Assembly (NCBI GenBank): GCA_965243615.1
Contig: CBDEVO010000003.1
Coordinates: 4,464,001 to 4,528,000, forward strand
DNA length: 64,000 bases
Source: JAJEEA01 sp965243615
GTDB lineage: Bacteria; Acidobacteriota; Vicinamibacteria; Vicinamibacterales; UBA8438
Reading direction: 5' to 3'
A program made the position numbers and the translations under genes. A model generated the notes under the pieces. That model saw only the letters and a program-made list of their open reading frames with translations. It had not been told where the DNA came from and did not search any database. This document shows positions 45,353-53,479 of this stretch, piece by piece (the stretch's first letter is position 1; every line of letters begins with the position of its first letter).

Positions 45353-46354
45353 ATGCGTGCATGGGCGGTTGTAGCGGTTCTCATGATGGCGGCGTGCGGC
45401 GGCGAGGCCGAGCCGGAACCGGCGGCCGAGCCGGAGGCGCCGCCGAGCGCGGGGACCATCGAGCGGCTCGACCCGGCCTTCGACGCGCTGGTGCCGGCCG
45501 ACGCGGTGATCGAGGAGCTGGCCGGCGGGTTCGGGTTCACCGAGGGACCGGCGTGGATCGACGACGGGGACGGCTACCTGCTCTTCAGCGACATCCCCGG
45601 CAACCGCATCGTCAGGTGGGACCCCGACGGGACCGTCAGCGACTTCCTGAACCCGGTCTACGAGGGCGAGCACGAGGAGGGGCGGCTCGTCGGCTCGAAC
45701 GGCATCATCGTCGACCCGGACGGGAACGTCGTCTTCACCGAGCACTTCAACGGCCGCATCTCCCGCATCGCGGCCGACGGGACCCGCAGCGTCGTCGTCG
45801 ACAGCTACGAGGGGGGACGGCTCAACAGCCCGAACGACGTCGACTACCACAGCGACGGCTCGCTCTACTTCACCGACCCCGCCTACGGGCTGCCGACCCC
45901 CGAGGCGCGGGAGCAGGACGTGAACGGCATCTACCGGCTGAGCCCGGACGGCGAGCTCGTCCGCCTCGGCGACCAGACCGGCCCCAACGGCATCGCCTTC
46001 TCGCCCGACGAGTCGACCCTCTACGTAGCCGACAGCGCCACCCGGCAGTGGATGGCGTACCCGGTGAACGAGGACGGCACCCTCGGCGAGGTCGAGCTGC
46101 TGCTCGACGCCAGCGCCTCGGAGGAGAGCGGCTCGGCCGACGGCCTGAAGATCGACGAGCAGGGCAACCTGTGGGCGACGGGCCCCGGCGGGGTCTGGGT
46201 CATCGCGCCGGACGGGACGCACCTCGGCACCATCAAGCCGAACGAGGTCCCGGCCAACGTGGCGTGGGGCGACGCGGACCGGCGGACGCTGTACATGACC
46301 GCCCGCACCGGGCTGTACCGCATTCGCGTGAACGCCACCGGCGACCGCCAGTAG
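45353..46354 (+). CDS. SMP-30/gluconolactonase-like lipoprotein
   Basis: This 333-residue protein starts at the ATG at 45353, with AGGAGGAG upstream. The signal peptide ends in the lipobox MAAC (MRAWAVVAVLMMAAC), so it is a lipoprotein. It is a six-bladed propeller of the SMP-30 family: GFTEGPAWIDDGDGYLLFSD with the metal-binding Glu, GSNGIIVDPDGNVVFTEH, LNSPNDVDYHSDGSLYFTDP (Asn and Asp ligands) and SADGLKIDEQGNLWAT. Sugar-lactone hydrolysis in the periplasm is likely. Its stop codon lies inside the hairpin element at 46350. Confidence 0.88.
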   Translation: MRAWAVVAVLMMAACGGEAEPEPAAEPEAPPSAGTIERLDPAFDALVPADAVIEELAGGFGFTEGPAWIDDGDGYLLFSDIPGNRIVRWDPDGTVSDFLNPVYEGEHEEGRLVGSNGIIVDPDGNVVFTEHFNGRISRIAADGTRSVVVDSYEGGRLNSPNDVDYHSDGSLYFTDPAYGLPTPEAREQDVNGIYRLSPDGELVRLGDQTGPNGIAFSPDESTLYVADSATRQWMAYPVNEDGTLGEVELLLDASASEESGSADGLKIDEQGNLWATGPGGVWVIAPDGTHLGTIKPNEVPANVAWGDADRRTLYMTARTGLYRIRVNATGDRQ

Positions 46355-46438
46355 TCTGCGCCGTAGAACGGTGCAGACTACTGCAGGGTTGGTTGGGCGC
46401 CCGGCGGAGTCACAGACGACGATGAGCGGGCGAGGCGT
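46350..46438. repeat. Conserved hairpin element, copy A
   Basis: Arms AGTAGTCTGCGCC (46350-46362) and GGTGCAGACTACT (46370-46382) pair around the loop GTAGAAC, followed by a conserved ~55-bp tail (CAGGGTTGGTTGGGCGCC onward). It begins at the stop codon of the SMP-30 gene and may act as its terminator or as an RNA element. A second copy is at 53391-53479. Confidence 0.7.
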
Positions 46439-46704
46439 CCGTGCCCCCGAGCGGCCCGGAATCGCCGGCTTGGTCCACCGCGAGGCGGAACCGTAAACGC
46501 CGCTGTCGGACGGGCGCCGCACCGCGGGGGGGCCTGGGGCGCGGGGGTGCGGCTCGCCGAGAACGGACCGCGAGGCAAGGGGCCTCCGGGGCCCGGCGGC
46601 GTCGCGAGGCGGCGCGACACGGGACCTGGTTCCGCGGGAATCGGAGCTGCCGGCGAGGGTCCGGGCCATCCCGGCCGTCCGGCGGCGCAGCAAGGAGGCC
46701 GACG
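46439..46704. other. Intergenic, no gene seen
   Basis: This is GC-rich sequence with only out-of-frame shadows. It should hold the promoter of the 46705 gene, whose ribosome-binding site AAGGAGG is at 46692-46698. Confidence 0.4.
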
Positions 46705-47643
46705 ATGCGCTATCCCCTGTTCGCGACGTTCGCGGCGGCGTTGACCATCGGTCCGGCGGCGGCGGTCGCCGCCCAGGATATCGACGCGGGCTGGGCCCCG
46801 CCGCAGACCCCGTGGGGGCACCCCGACCTGCAGGGCGTCTGGGACCAGACCACCGGCACCCCCCTCGAGCGGGCCGTCGACGCTGGCGACCGCGAGTTCC
46901 TCAGCGAGGAAGAGGCGGCGGAGCGCGAGCGACGGCGGTTCGCGGCGTTCGACGCACCGCCGCGGTCGGGCAGCCCCGGCAACTACGGCTCGCAGTGGCG
47001 CGACGGGTCGCGCAACGCGTTGACCCGCACGTCGCTGATCGTCGATCCGCCGGACGGCCGCATCCCCGCCCTCACCCCGGCCGGCGAGCGCCGCGCGGCC
47101 GAGAACGCGGCGCGCCGGCGCGACCATCCCGCCGACTCGTGGACCGACCGCAACCTGTGGGAGCGCTGCATCACCCGCGGCACGCCCCGGGTGCCCAACA
47201 ACTACAACAGCAACATCCTCATCCTGCAGACGCCGGACGCGGTGGTGATGCTGAACGAGATGATCAACGAGACCCGCGTCGTCGCTCTCGACGGGCGCCC
47301 CCACGTCGCCGACGGCGTCCGCCTGTGGAACGGCGACTCCCGCGGCCGCTGGGAGGGCGACACCCTGGTCGTCGAGACCACGAACTTCAGCGACCAGCAG
47401 GTGTTCCGTGGCTTCCCGGTCGGCAGCCTGCGCCTCGTCGAGCGGTTCACCCGCACCGGGTCCGACAGCATCGACTACGAAATGACCCTCAGCGACCCGA
47501 CCACCTACACCCGCGACTGGACCGTCGTGCTGCCGATGATCGCGAACGGCGGCGGGATGTTCGAGTACGCCTGCCACGAGGGGAACTACGGGATGGAGGG
47601 AATCCTCGCCGGTCATCGCGCCGAGGAGCTCGCGGGTCAATAG
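46705..47643 (+). CDS. Secreted protein of the PPDGRIPA family, copy 1
   Basis: This 312-residue protein starts at the ATG at 46705, preceded by AAGGAGG. A signal peptide ends at AVAAQD. Conserved stretches are HPDLQGVWDQTTGTPLERA, LIVDPPDGRIPALTPAG, NYNSNILILQTPDAVVMLNE, GDSRGRWEGDTLVVETTNF and FEYACHEGNYGM. This family is abundant in Acidobacteriota and related environmental genomes and has no known function. It is 117 bp upstream of the PQQ dehydrogenase gene, and a paralogue is at 62938-63894. A periplasmic accessory role is inferred. Confidence 0.8.
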   Translation: MRYPLFATFAAALTIGPAAAVAAQDIDAGWAPPQTPWGHPDLQGVWDQTTGTPLERAVDAGDREFLSEEEAAERERRRFAAFDAPPRSGSPGNYGSQWRDGSRNALTRTSLIVDPPDGRIPALTPAGERRAAENAARRRDHPADSWTDRNLWERCITRGTPRVPNNYNSNILILQTPDAVVMLNEMINETRVVALDGRPHVADGVRLWNGDSRGRWEGDTLVVETTNFSDQQVFRGFPVGSLRLVERFTRTGSDSIDYEMTLSDPTTYTRDWTVVLPMIANGGGMFEYACHEGNYGMEGILAGHRAEELAGQ

Positions 47644-47759
47644 CCTGCACGGCGGCTGCCAGCGCTCGCCGGCGCGGCCTGTCCGATCGATCACCGGACT
47701 TCCTCCGACCCTGACCCGCGACGTCTGCCCCGCATGGTCGGTTTGCTCGTCACGACGAC

Positions 47760-49574
47760 GTGACGTACTCTGCCGTCATGGCTCGAACCCAAGGTGTGCG
47801 AACTCGACCGTCTCCGCCGGCGAACCCGGCGCCGGTCGCAGCACTGGTTCTCCTCGGGCTGGCGCTGGCACCGCCGCCGGCCGCGGCGCAGCCGCCCACG
47901 ATTGCCGACTTCGCCCCGGTGACCGACGCCATGCTCCAGGACCCGGCGCCGGAAGACTGGCTGACGTGGCGGCGGACCCTCGACGCCTGGGGCTACAGCC
48001 CCCTCGACCAGATCGACCGGTCGAACGTCGGCGACCTGCGCATGGTGTGGACGCGGGCCCTGACTCCCGGCAGCCAGCAGGGCACTCCCCTCGTCTACCG
48101 CGGCGTGCTCTATATGCCGAACCCGGGCGACGTCATCCAGGCCATCGACGCCGCGACCGGCGACCTCGTCTGGGAGCACCGCCGCGACCTGCCCGCGGAC
48201 ATCTACGACCACGTCGGGCGGCTCGCCGTCACCAACCGCAACCTCGCGATCTACGACCGGCTCATCATCGACACGAGCGCCGACAACTTCGCCTTCGCCC
48301 TCGACGCCGTAACCGGCGAGCTCGTCTGGGAAACCCGCATCCTCGACTATCTGACCCACCCCGCGACGCACAGCGCGGGGCCCGTCATCGCCGACGGCAA
48401 GGCCATCTCGGGGCGGAGCTGCCGGCCCGCCGGGGGGCCGGAGGCCTGCGTCATCACCGCTCACGACGCCCTCAACGGGACCGAGCTGTGGCGGCGGCGC
48501 ACCACCCCCGCGCCGGGCGAGCCCGGGGACGAGACGTGGGGCGGGGTGCCCGACGCCGAACGCAAGCACGTCGGGAGCTGGATGCCCCCGAGCTACGACC
48601 CCGAGCTCAACCTGGTCTACGCGGGCACGTCGGTCACCTCGCCGGCCCCGAAGTTCATGCTCGGCGGCGCCGACCTCGCGCACCTGTACCACAACTCGAC
48701 CCTGGCCCTCGACGCCGACACCGGAGAGATAGTCTGGTACTACCAGCACCTGAACGACCACTGGGACCTCGACCACCCCTTCGAGCGGATGCTGCTCGAC
48801 ACCGCGGTCGCGCCCGACCCCGCCGCGGTGGACTGGATCAACCCGCGCCTGCGGCCCGGCGAGGTCCGCCGGGTGATGACCGGGGTGCCCGGCAAGACCG
48901 GCGTCGTCTACACCCTCGACCGCGAGACCGGCGAGTTCCTCTGGGCCACCCCCACCATCGCCCAGAACGTGATCACCCACATCGACGGGGCCACCGGGGC
49001 GGTCACCGAGAACGGGGAGGTCACGTTCAGCGCTCTCGGGCAGGAGATGCTCGTCTGCCCCACCTGGGCCGGCGGCCGGGGCTGGCAGGCTGGCGCCTAC
49101 AGCCCCCTGACGCGGGCGATGTACTTCCCGATGCGCAACACCTGCGCGCGCATGCTTTCGACGCTCGAGAGCGGCCTGCGCACCTACGCGCTGGCCGCCC
49201 GTCACCAGCTCGCGCCCGGCACCGACTTGCTCGGCACGGTGCGCGGCATCTCGGTCGAGACCGGGGAGACCACGTGGCTCCACGAGCAGCGGGCCGCCAC
49301 CTGGTCGCTCGTGGCCACCGGCGGCGGGCTCGTGTTCGGCGGCGACGTCAACGGGCGGTTCCGGGCGTTCGACCACGAGACCGGCGCGGTCCTCTGGGAG
49401 ATCAACCTCGGCTCGCCGGTCACCGGCTACCCCATCAGCTTCGCGGCCGGCGGCCGGCAGTACGTCGCCGTCAGCACCGGCAGCGCCGCCCAGTCGTCGA
49501 CCCAGCTCCGCATCACCCCCGAGCTGCGGCCCAGCGCCGGCAACAACCTGTTCGTGTTCACGCTTCCTGAGTAA
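47760..49574 (+). CDS. PQQ-dependent dehydrogenase (quinoprotein)
   Basis: This 604-residue protein starts at 47760, or at the ATG at 47778 (MARTQGVRTRP). A signal peptide ends near PAAAQP. It has a beta-propeller quinoprotein fold with repeated tryptophan-docking motifs (AIDAATGDLVWEHR, LDAVTGELVWETR, LDADTGEIVWYYQ, LDRETGEFLWATP, FDHETGAVLWEIN). NDHWDLDHP contains the Asp expected at the catalytic position. No cytochrome c CxxCH motif is present, so electrons must go to a separate carrier. It is a periplasmic alcohol- or sugar-type dehydrogenase. A 5'-truncated integrase gene follows its stop immediately. Confidence 0.88.
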   Translation: MTYSAVMARTQGVRTRPSPPANPAPVAALVLLGLALAPPPAAAQPPTIADFAPVTDAMLQDPAPEDWLTWRRTLDAWGYSPLDQIDRSNVGDLRMVWTRALTPGSQQGTPLVYRGVLYMPNPGDVIQAIDAATGDLVWEHRRDLPADIYDHVGRLAVTNRNLAIYDRLIIDTSADNFAFALDAVTGELVWETRILDYLTHPATHSAGPVIADGKAISGRSCRPAGGPEACVITAHDALNGTELWRRRTTPAPGEPGDETWGGVPDAERKHVGSWMPPSYDPELNLVYAGTSVTSPAPKFMLGGADLAHLYHNSTLALDADTGEIVWYYQHLNDHWDLDHPFERMLLDTAVAPDPAAVDWINPRLRPGEVRRVMTGVPGKTGVVYTLDRETGEFLWATPTIAQNVITHIDGATGAVTENGEVTFSALGQEMLVCPTWAGGRGWQAGAYSPLTRAMYFPMRNTCARMLSTLESGLRTYALAARHQLAPGTDLLGTVRGISVETGETTWLHEQRAATWSLVATGGGLVFGGDVNGRFRAFDHETGAVLWEINLGSPVTGYPISFAAGGRQYVAVSTGSAAQSSTQLRITPELRPSAGNNLFVFTLPE

Positions 49575-49583
49575 CCAGTAGCA

Positions 49584-50637
49584 TTCCAGAGACGTCCAGC
49601 GGCTCGTCGTCCGCGGACGCCGCCGCGAACTCGGACTCGGCGCCGCGGGGCTCGTCCCGCTCGTCGAAGCCCGCGAGCTCGCCCTCGCCAACCGCAAGCT
49701 CGCGCGGTCCGGGGGCGACCCCCTCGCCGAGAAGCGCCGCGCCGACGGCGTGCCCACCTTCACCGAGGCCGCCGAGTGCGTCCTCGAACAGAAGCGCGGC
49801 GGCTGGCGCGGCCGGTGGCACGCGCAGAACTGGTGGCGGAGCCTGGAACGCTACGCCTTCCCCCGCATCGGCCCCCGCCCGGTCTCCGAGGTCAACACGG
49901 CCGACGTGCTGGAGATCCTCACGCCGATCTGGCACGTCAAGGCGGAGACGGCCAGGGCCGTCCGCCAGCGCGTCCGCTCGGTGCTGGAGTGGGCCATCGC
50001 GATGGACCTGCGGAACGACAACCCCTGCGACCGCGTGCTGCCGGTGCTCGGTCCGCAGAACGACATCGTCCGGCACCATCCGGCGCTGCCGCACAAGGCC
50101 GTGGCCGCGGCCATCGAGACGGTGCGGGCGTCCGGTTCGGCACAGCCGGCCGTGAAGCTGGGGTTCGAGTTTCTCGTGCTCACGGCGGCGCGGTCCGGTG
50201 AGGTGCGACTGGCGACGTGGGACGAGATGGACACGAAGGACCGCGTGTGGACCATTTCGGCCCTGCGGATGAAGGCGAAGCGCGAGCACCGGGTCCCGCT
50301 GTGCCGGCGGGCGGTTGAGATCCTCGACGCGGCGCGTGTGCTCGGTGACGGCGGCGGCTTGGTGTTCCCCATGCGGAGCGGGAGGCCGATGTCGGCGACG
50401 ACACTGCCGAAGATGCTCCAGCAGCACGAGATCGCCGCCGTACCGCACGGCTTCCGGTCGTCGTTCCGGGACTGGGCGGCCGAGGAAACGGACCACCCGC
50501 GTGAGGTCATCGAGGCGGCGCTGGCGCACGTGGTCCAGAACAAGGTTGAAGCGGCCTACGCCCGGTCGGATCTGTTCGGGCGGCGGCGGGTGCTGATGGA
50601 CGATTGGGCGGAGCACCTCGCCGGCAAGGGCCGGTGA
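49584..50637 (+). pseudogene. P4-type tyrosine integrase lacking its N terminus
   Basis: The frame begins after a TAG at about 49578, with no start codon before a GTG at 49750. It reads LALANRKLARSGGDPLAEKR, then FTEAAECVLEQKRGGWRGRW, VKAETARAVRQRVRSVLEWA, LTAARSGEVRLATWDE (catalytic Arg), HGFRSSFRDWAAE (HxxR-type) and AAYARSDLF (Tyr). Roughly the first 60-70 residues of a P4 integrase are missing. The catalytic core is complete, and a shortened protein from 49750 (295 aa) is possible. It starts 10 bp after the dehydrogenase stop, which suggests a recombination scar. Confidence 0.72.
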
Positions 50638-50730
50638 TGCGCCCCGAACGGCCGGGGCCGAAGTCCCGGTCGACGTCACGCGCGGGTGCCCGGCCCGACT
50701 CGACGGAGTCTATCGGCGTCCGCGGGCGCC

Positions 50731-51075
50731 TCACCCGCACCGATGAGCTTCTGCCTCGACCGCGTAGTAGTGACCCGAGACGATGAGAAACGCGTTGCCG
50801 CCGACCTCTGCCGTGGCGTTCCTCAGTCGCGTCATGACGTTGGGGTGAACCCCTGGAGGAGTGCGCGGTTCTCGCTCCTGCATCCCTGCCGCCGCCCCAG
50901 CCATCGCCGCCGCCCGCCGGTCGGACGCATTCACGATGGTCAGGAACTCGCATGACGCCCGCAGCCCGACATCGCCTTCGCGAACCTGCGCGCCAGCAGA
51001 CGTTAGTCGCGTGGCGCAACCCAGACTCAAACAGCAACTGACCGTCAGCAGTACCGCAATTCGTCGTCGTCGCAT
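50731..51075 (-). CDS. DUF4156-like lipoprotein
   Basis: This 114-residue protein starts at the ATG at 51075 (MRRRRIAVLLTVSCCLSLGC); the last residue quoted is the lipobox Cys. The mature part keeps the DUF4156 features: a Cys in RASCEFLTIV, then MTRLRNATAEVGGNAFLIV and a final Cys (EAHRCG). The family is made of small outer-membrane lipoproteins of unknown role. It is in line with the two genes upstream. Confidence 0.7.
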   Translation of the reverse strand: MRRRRIAVLLTVSCCLSLGCATRLTSAGAQVREGDVGLRASCEFLTIVNASDRRAAAMAGAAAGMQEREPRTPPGVHPNVMTRLRNATAEVGGNAFLIVSGHYYAVEAEAHRCG

Positions 51076-51116
51076 CACGCTTCCCGCCTCCGCGCCCCTT
51101 CGGCAGTTCTTGGGGG

Positions 51117-51368
51117 TCACGTTGCCACCGCCTCTCCTTCGGCCGCGGCCGTTCGGCCAGCCCGCTCACCTTCGATCCAGCCTTCCAGCCGAGCGAGCCG
51201 GCGGTCTACATTGCCAACCGCCGCCGTCAGCCGCACGTCGAGCGCTTCAACCCGCGCCGTCAGCCGCACGTCAAGAGCGTCCACCCTTGCATTGAGCGCC
51301 GCGATCTGTCGCCAGAGCAACCCTCCGATGCCGACGATGACCGCGATGGTGGGCCAGTCAACCGTCAT
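51117..51368 (-). CDS. Small membrane-anchored coiled-coil protein
   Basis: This 83-residue protein starts at the ATG at 51368. It has an N-terminal transmembrane helix (IAVIVGIGGLLW) and then heptads of the type ALDVRLTARVEALDVRLTAA forming a coiled coil. It overlaps the RHH-like gene by 11 bp. Small proteins of this kind often accompany mobile elements. The function is unknown. Confidence 0.6.
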   Translation of the reverse strand: MTVDWPTIAVIVGIGGLLWRQIAALNARVDALDVRLTARVEALDVRLTAAVGNVDRRLARLEGWIEGERAGRTAAAEGEAVAT

Positions 51369-51687
51369 GCCGCACCTCGCTCGGCTTGTCAGCCAGCGCA
51401 CCGGTGCCACGCTGGCGAACGGGCTTCACCCCACGGCCGGACCACGCGCCCGGTACCACGCTTGCGGGGTCTGCCCTGTGCGCCTGCTGCAGCATCTCGC
51501 CCGCCACTTCAACACTTGTCTGGCTGGTGTTGCTCCCGGCCAGGATGATTTGCACTAGATGCGAGACTTCCGCAAAGGAGAGAATCTCGACGATCGTCCC
51601 GAGCGGTTGGCCGACATGTTCCCCGAGCGCTGCAAGGCGATCCCGCGCCGCCCGGCTCGTCCGAATCGTTGTGTGCGTGTTGTCCAT
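51358..51687 (-). CDS. RHH-like regulator of the second mobile remnant
   Basis: This 109-residue protein starts at the ATG at 51687. The N terminus (TTIRTSRAARDRLAALGEHV then GTIVEILSFAEV) resembles short RHH/antitoxin-type DNA-binding domains, and the rest is not recognised. A promoter with the palindrome GACAG...CTGTC ends at its start codon, so the mRNA may be leaderless and autoregulated. Confidence 0.55.
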   Translation of the reverse strand: MDNTHTTIRTSRAARDRLAALGEHVGQPLGTIVEILSFAEVSHLVQIILAGSNTSQTSVEVAGEMLQQAHRADPASVVPGAWSGRGVKPVRQRGTGALADKPSEVRHDG

Positions 51688-51693
51688 ATAGGC

Positions 51694-51721
51694 AGCATAT
51701 AGACAGTGTGTGATCTGTCAA
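51694..51721 (-). promoter_or_regulatory. Promoter of the RHH-like gene
   Basis: On the minus strand, TTGACA (51721-51716) is followed by 16 bp and TATGCT (51699-51694), with only 6 bases to the ATG at 51687. An inverted repeat GACAG/CTGTC lies between the two boxes. Confidence 0.55.
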
Positions 51722-51885
51722 GGGCGACAGCGCATCCAAGAGCTCTGTCCTTTGCTCTCGCGACCGAGCGCAGTCGCGACTGTCCAGGCGGGACGCACGG
51801 GGGGACGCGGAGGCCGGTAGATCGGGTCCGCGCGCGGGACGTCAGTAGCTCGGGCCGTGGTCTCGCTCGGGTCCACGCCGCCGCA

Positions 51886-52098
51886 TCATCTCCACGGCCC
51901 GCGCAACGTCTCGGCCAGGGCCGTGTAGTGCTCGGTCAAGCTCGTCACCTGCCCGCTGAGCCGCTCGACCTGCCGCCGCAAGGTCTCGACCTGCTGCCGC
52001 CAGGCTTCGGCCTGCGCGGCCTGCTGCGTCCGCTCCCGCTCGGACTGCTCGGACAACCCCCGCAAGGCCGTCATCAACTGCCGTTCCAGCTCGGTCAT
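51886..52098 (-). CDS. MbeD/MobD-like mobilisation protein
   Basis: This 70-residue coiled-coil protein starts at the ATG at 52098. MTELERQLMTALRGLSEQSE matches the opening of MbeD/MobD proteins of ColE1-type plasmids, followed by continuous heptads. It lies 9 bp after the MobB-like gene, the order seen in mobilisation operons. A relaxase gene is not found beside it. Confidence 0.6.
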   Translation of the reverse strand: MTELERQLMTALRGLSEQSERERTQQAAQAEAWRQQVETLRRQVERLSGQVTSLTEHYTALAETLRGPWR

Positions 52099-52107
52099 AC
52101 AACCGCC

Positions 52108-52491
52108 TCACTTCCTCGACAGCCTCACGGCAGGCCGCCCACCCACCCGCCAGGGCGGATTGCTCAGCGTCCCGGCCGGCAGCACCACGAATCGATCCCC
52201 GTCGATCACCCGAAGTCTCACGCCCCAGGTCCTGTCGTTCATCTCGGCCAGCGTCGAGGTTGCCTCCTCGATGTCCACGCGGAGCACCGCCAGCACCTCG
52301 ATCTGCCGCTCGATGGTCGTCCACAGCCAGCGCGTCCCCGCCCAGCTCCCGACGCAGATGCCGAGCGAGAGACTCAGGCCCACCGCCAGCGGCCTCAGCC
52401 ACGCGTGCCGCAGCAGGGCGCTCAACCGTCCGACCCCCTCCGCCGTATCGGCTTCGATGGTACGCAGCGCGTGGTCGACGACGGCGCTCAA
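52108..52491 (-). CDS. MobB-like mobilisation protein
   Basis: This 127-residue product starts at a TTG at 52491. The frame extends upstream to about 52615 with sensible basic sequence (RTNRAHKRAVRTVASELRRR) but no standard start, so the N terminus may be longer or cut. It has a central transmembrane segment (PLAVGLSLSLGICVGSWAG), then a coiled stretch, and a C-terminal domain with RTWGVRLRVIDGDRFVVLP, like the end of MobB proteins. It is followed by the MobD-like gene. Confidence 0.5.
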   Translation of the reverse strand: MSAVVDHALRTIEADTAEGVGRLSALLRHAWLRPLAVGLSLSLGICVGSWAGTRWLWTTIERQIEVLAVLRVDIEEATSTLAEMNDRTWGVRLRVIDGDRFVVLPAGTLSNPPWRVGGRPAVRLSRK

Positions 52492-53390
52492 GCTCTTGCC
52501 GCGCCGCCGCAGCTCGCTCGCGACCGTCCGGACGGCCCGTTTGTGAGCACGGTTCGTTCGTTGAAGGGCGGTGGCTCCGGCGCGAGCTGGACATCCTCGG
52601 TCGTGGGCCGGATCCGGGCCGGCTCACCGCCGTCTTGGGGACTCCGGAAGAGCCGGACGGCCGCAGTCCGGGACGAGAGCGACCCGACGCCCGGCGTTCG
52701 ACCGGGACATGCCGGCTTCATCATCGGGGCCGAGCCGCGATAGACTCTTTCCGCTCGGTTGATCGAGATCGAGGACGAAGATTCCCGAGCAGCTTGTCCG
52801 CGGCCGCGACCGCTCGTCCAACGCGGTGTGGGAAACGCGCTGCACATGGTGGGATGGTCCTGGACGAACGGTCCGGCGTTGTCGATGCCGCTGGCAGGAT
52901 GCACAGGCGCTCGGGCGGCGGGCTTGAGCTTCGCGAGACCGGTCTGGAGATCATCGGGCGTTGTGCCGGATTCGTCCGCGACGGGCTTGCAGGGGCCGCT
53001 GGATTCCCGCTGAAGATGAGGGAACAAGCGAGGGGACGGTGGCCGGCGTATCTGAGTTAAGTTATTTATTGTAAACGACTTATGGACTATACGAAACTCA
53101 CGCTGCCTTAACCATGTCCCTGATCCGTATCGTTGCCGGGTCGCTACCCGCAGATGCGACGGAGATCGCTCACGCCAAGCTGACAGTCGTTCGGCGGTCG
53201 CGGTGGCTGCTGCGGGCGCGGACGCGAAATCGTGACGCAGCCGACTCCGACATCGGCCTCTGTTCAGCGGCTTCCCCCCTCGTCTCGGTATAGGAGGCGC
53301 GGGAGCGTCAAGCGTCGGTCCCAACTCGTCCGGCGTACGGCATCCGGCCGCTCCGCTCGGTCGAACAGGAAGTGCTCGACTTTCATCGCC
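52492..53390. other. No clear gene upstream of the Mob-like genes
   Basis: A relaxase gene would be expected here, but all frames give low-quality translations. An AT-richer patch lies near 53057-53100. The region may be the scar left by loss of the relaxase. Confidence 0.4.
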
Positions 53391-53479
53391 AGGAGTCTGC
53401 GCCGTAGAACGGCGCGGACTCCTGCAGGGTGGTTTGGGCGCCGAGCGGAGCCGTCAGGCGACGATTGGCGGGCTAGGCC
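53391..53479. repeat. Conserved hairpin element, copy B
   Basis: Arms AGGAGTCTGCGCC (53391-53403) and GGCGCGGACTCCT (53411-53423) surround the same GTAGAAC loop as copy A, and the following ~55 bp are similar (CAGGGT, GGGCGCC, GCGGAG, CGACGAT, GCGGGC). The 3' end is interrupted by the IS4 element at 53473. Confidence 0.7.
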
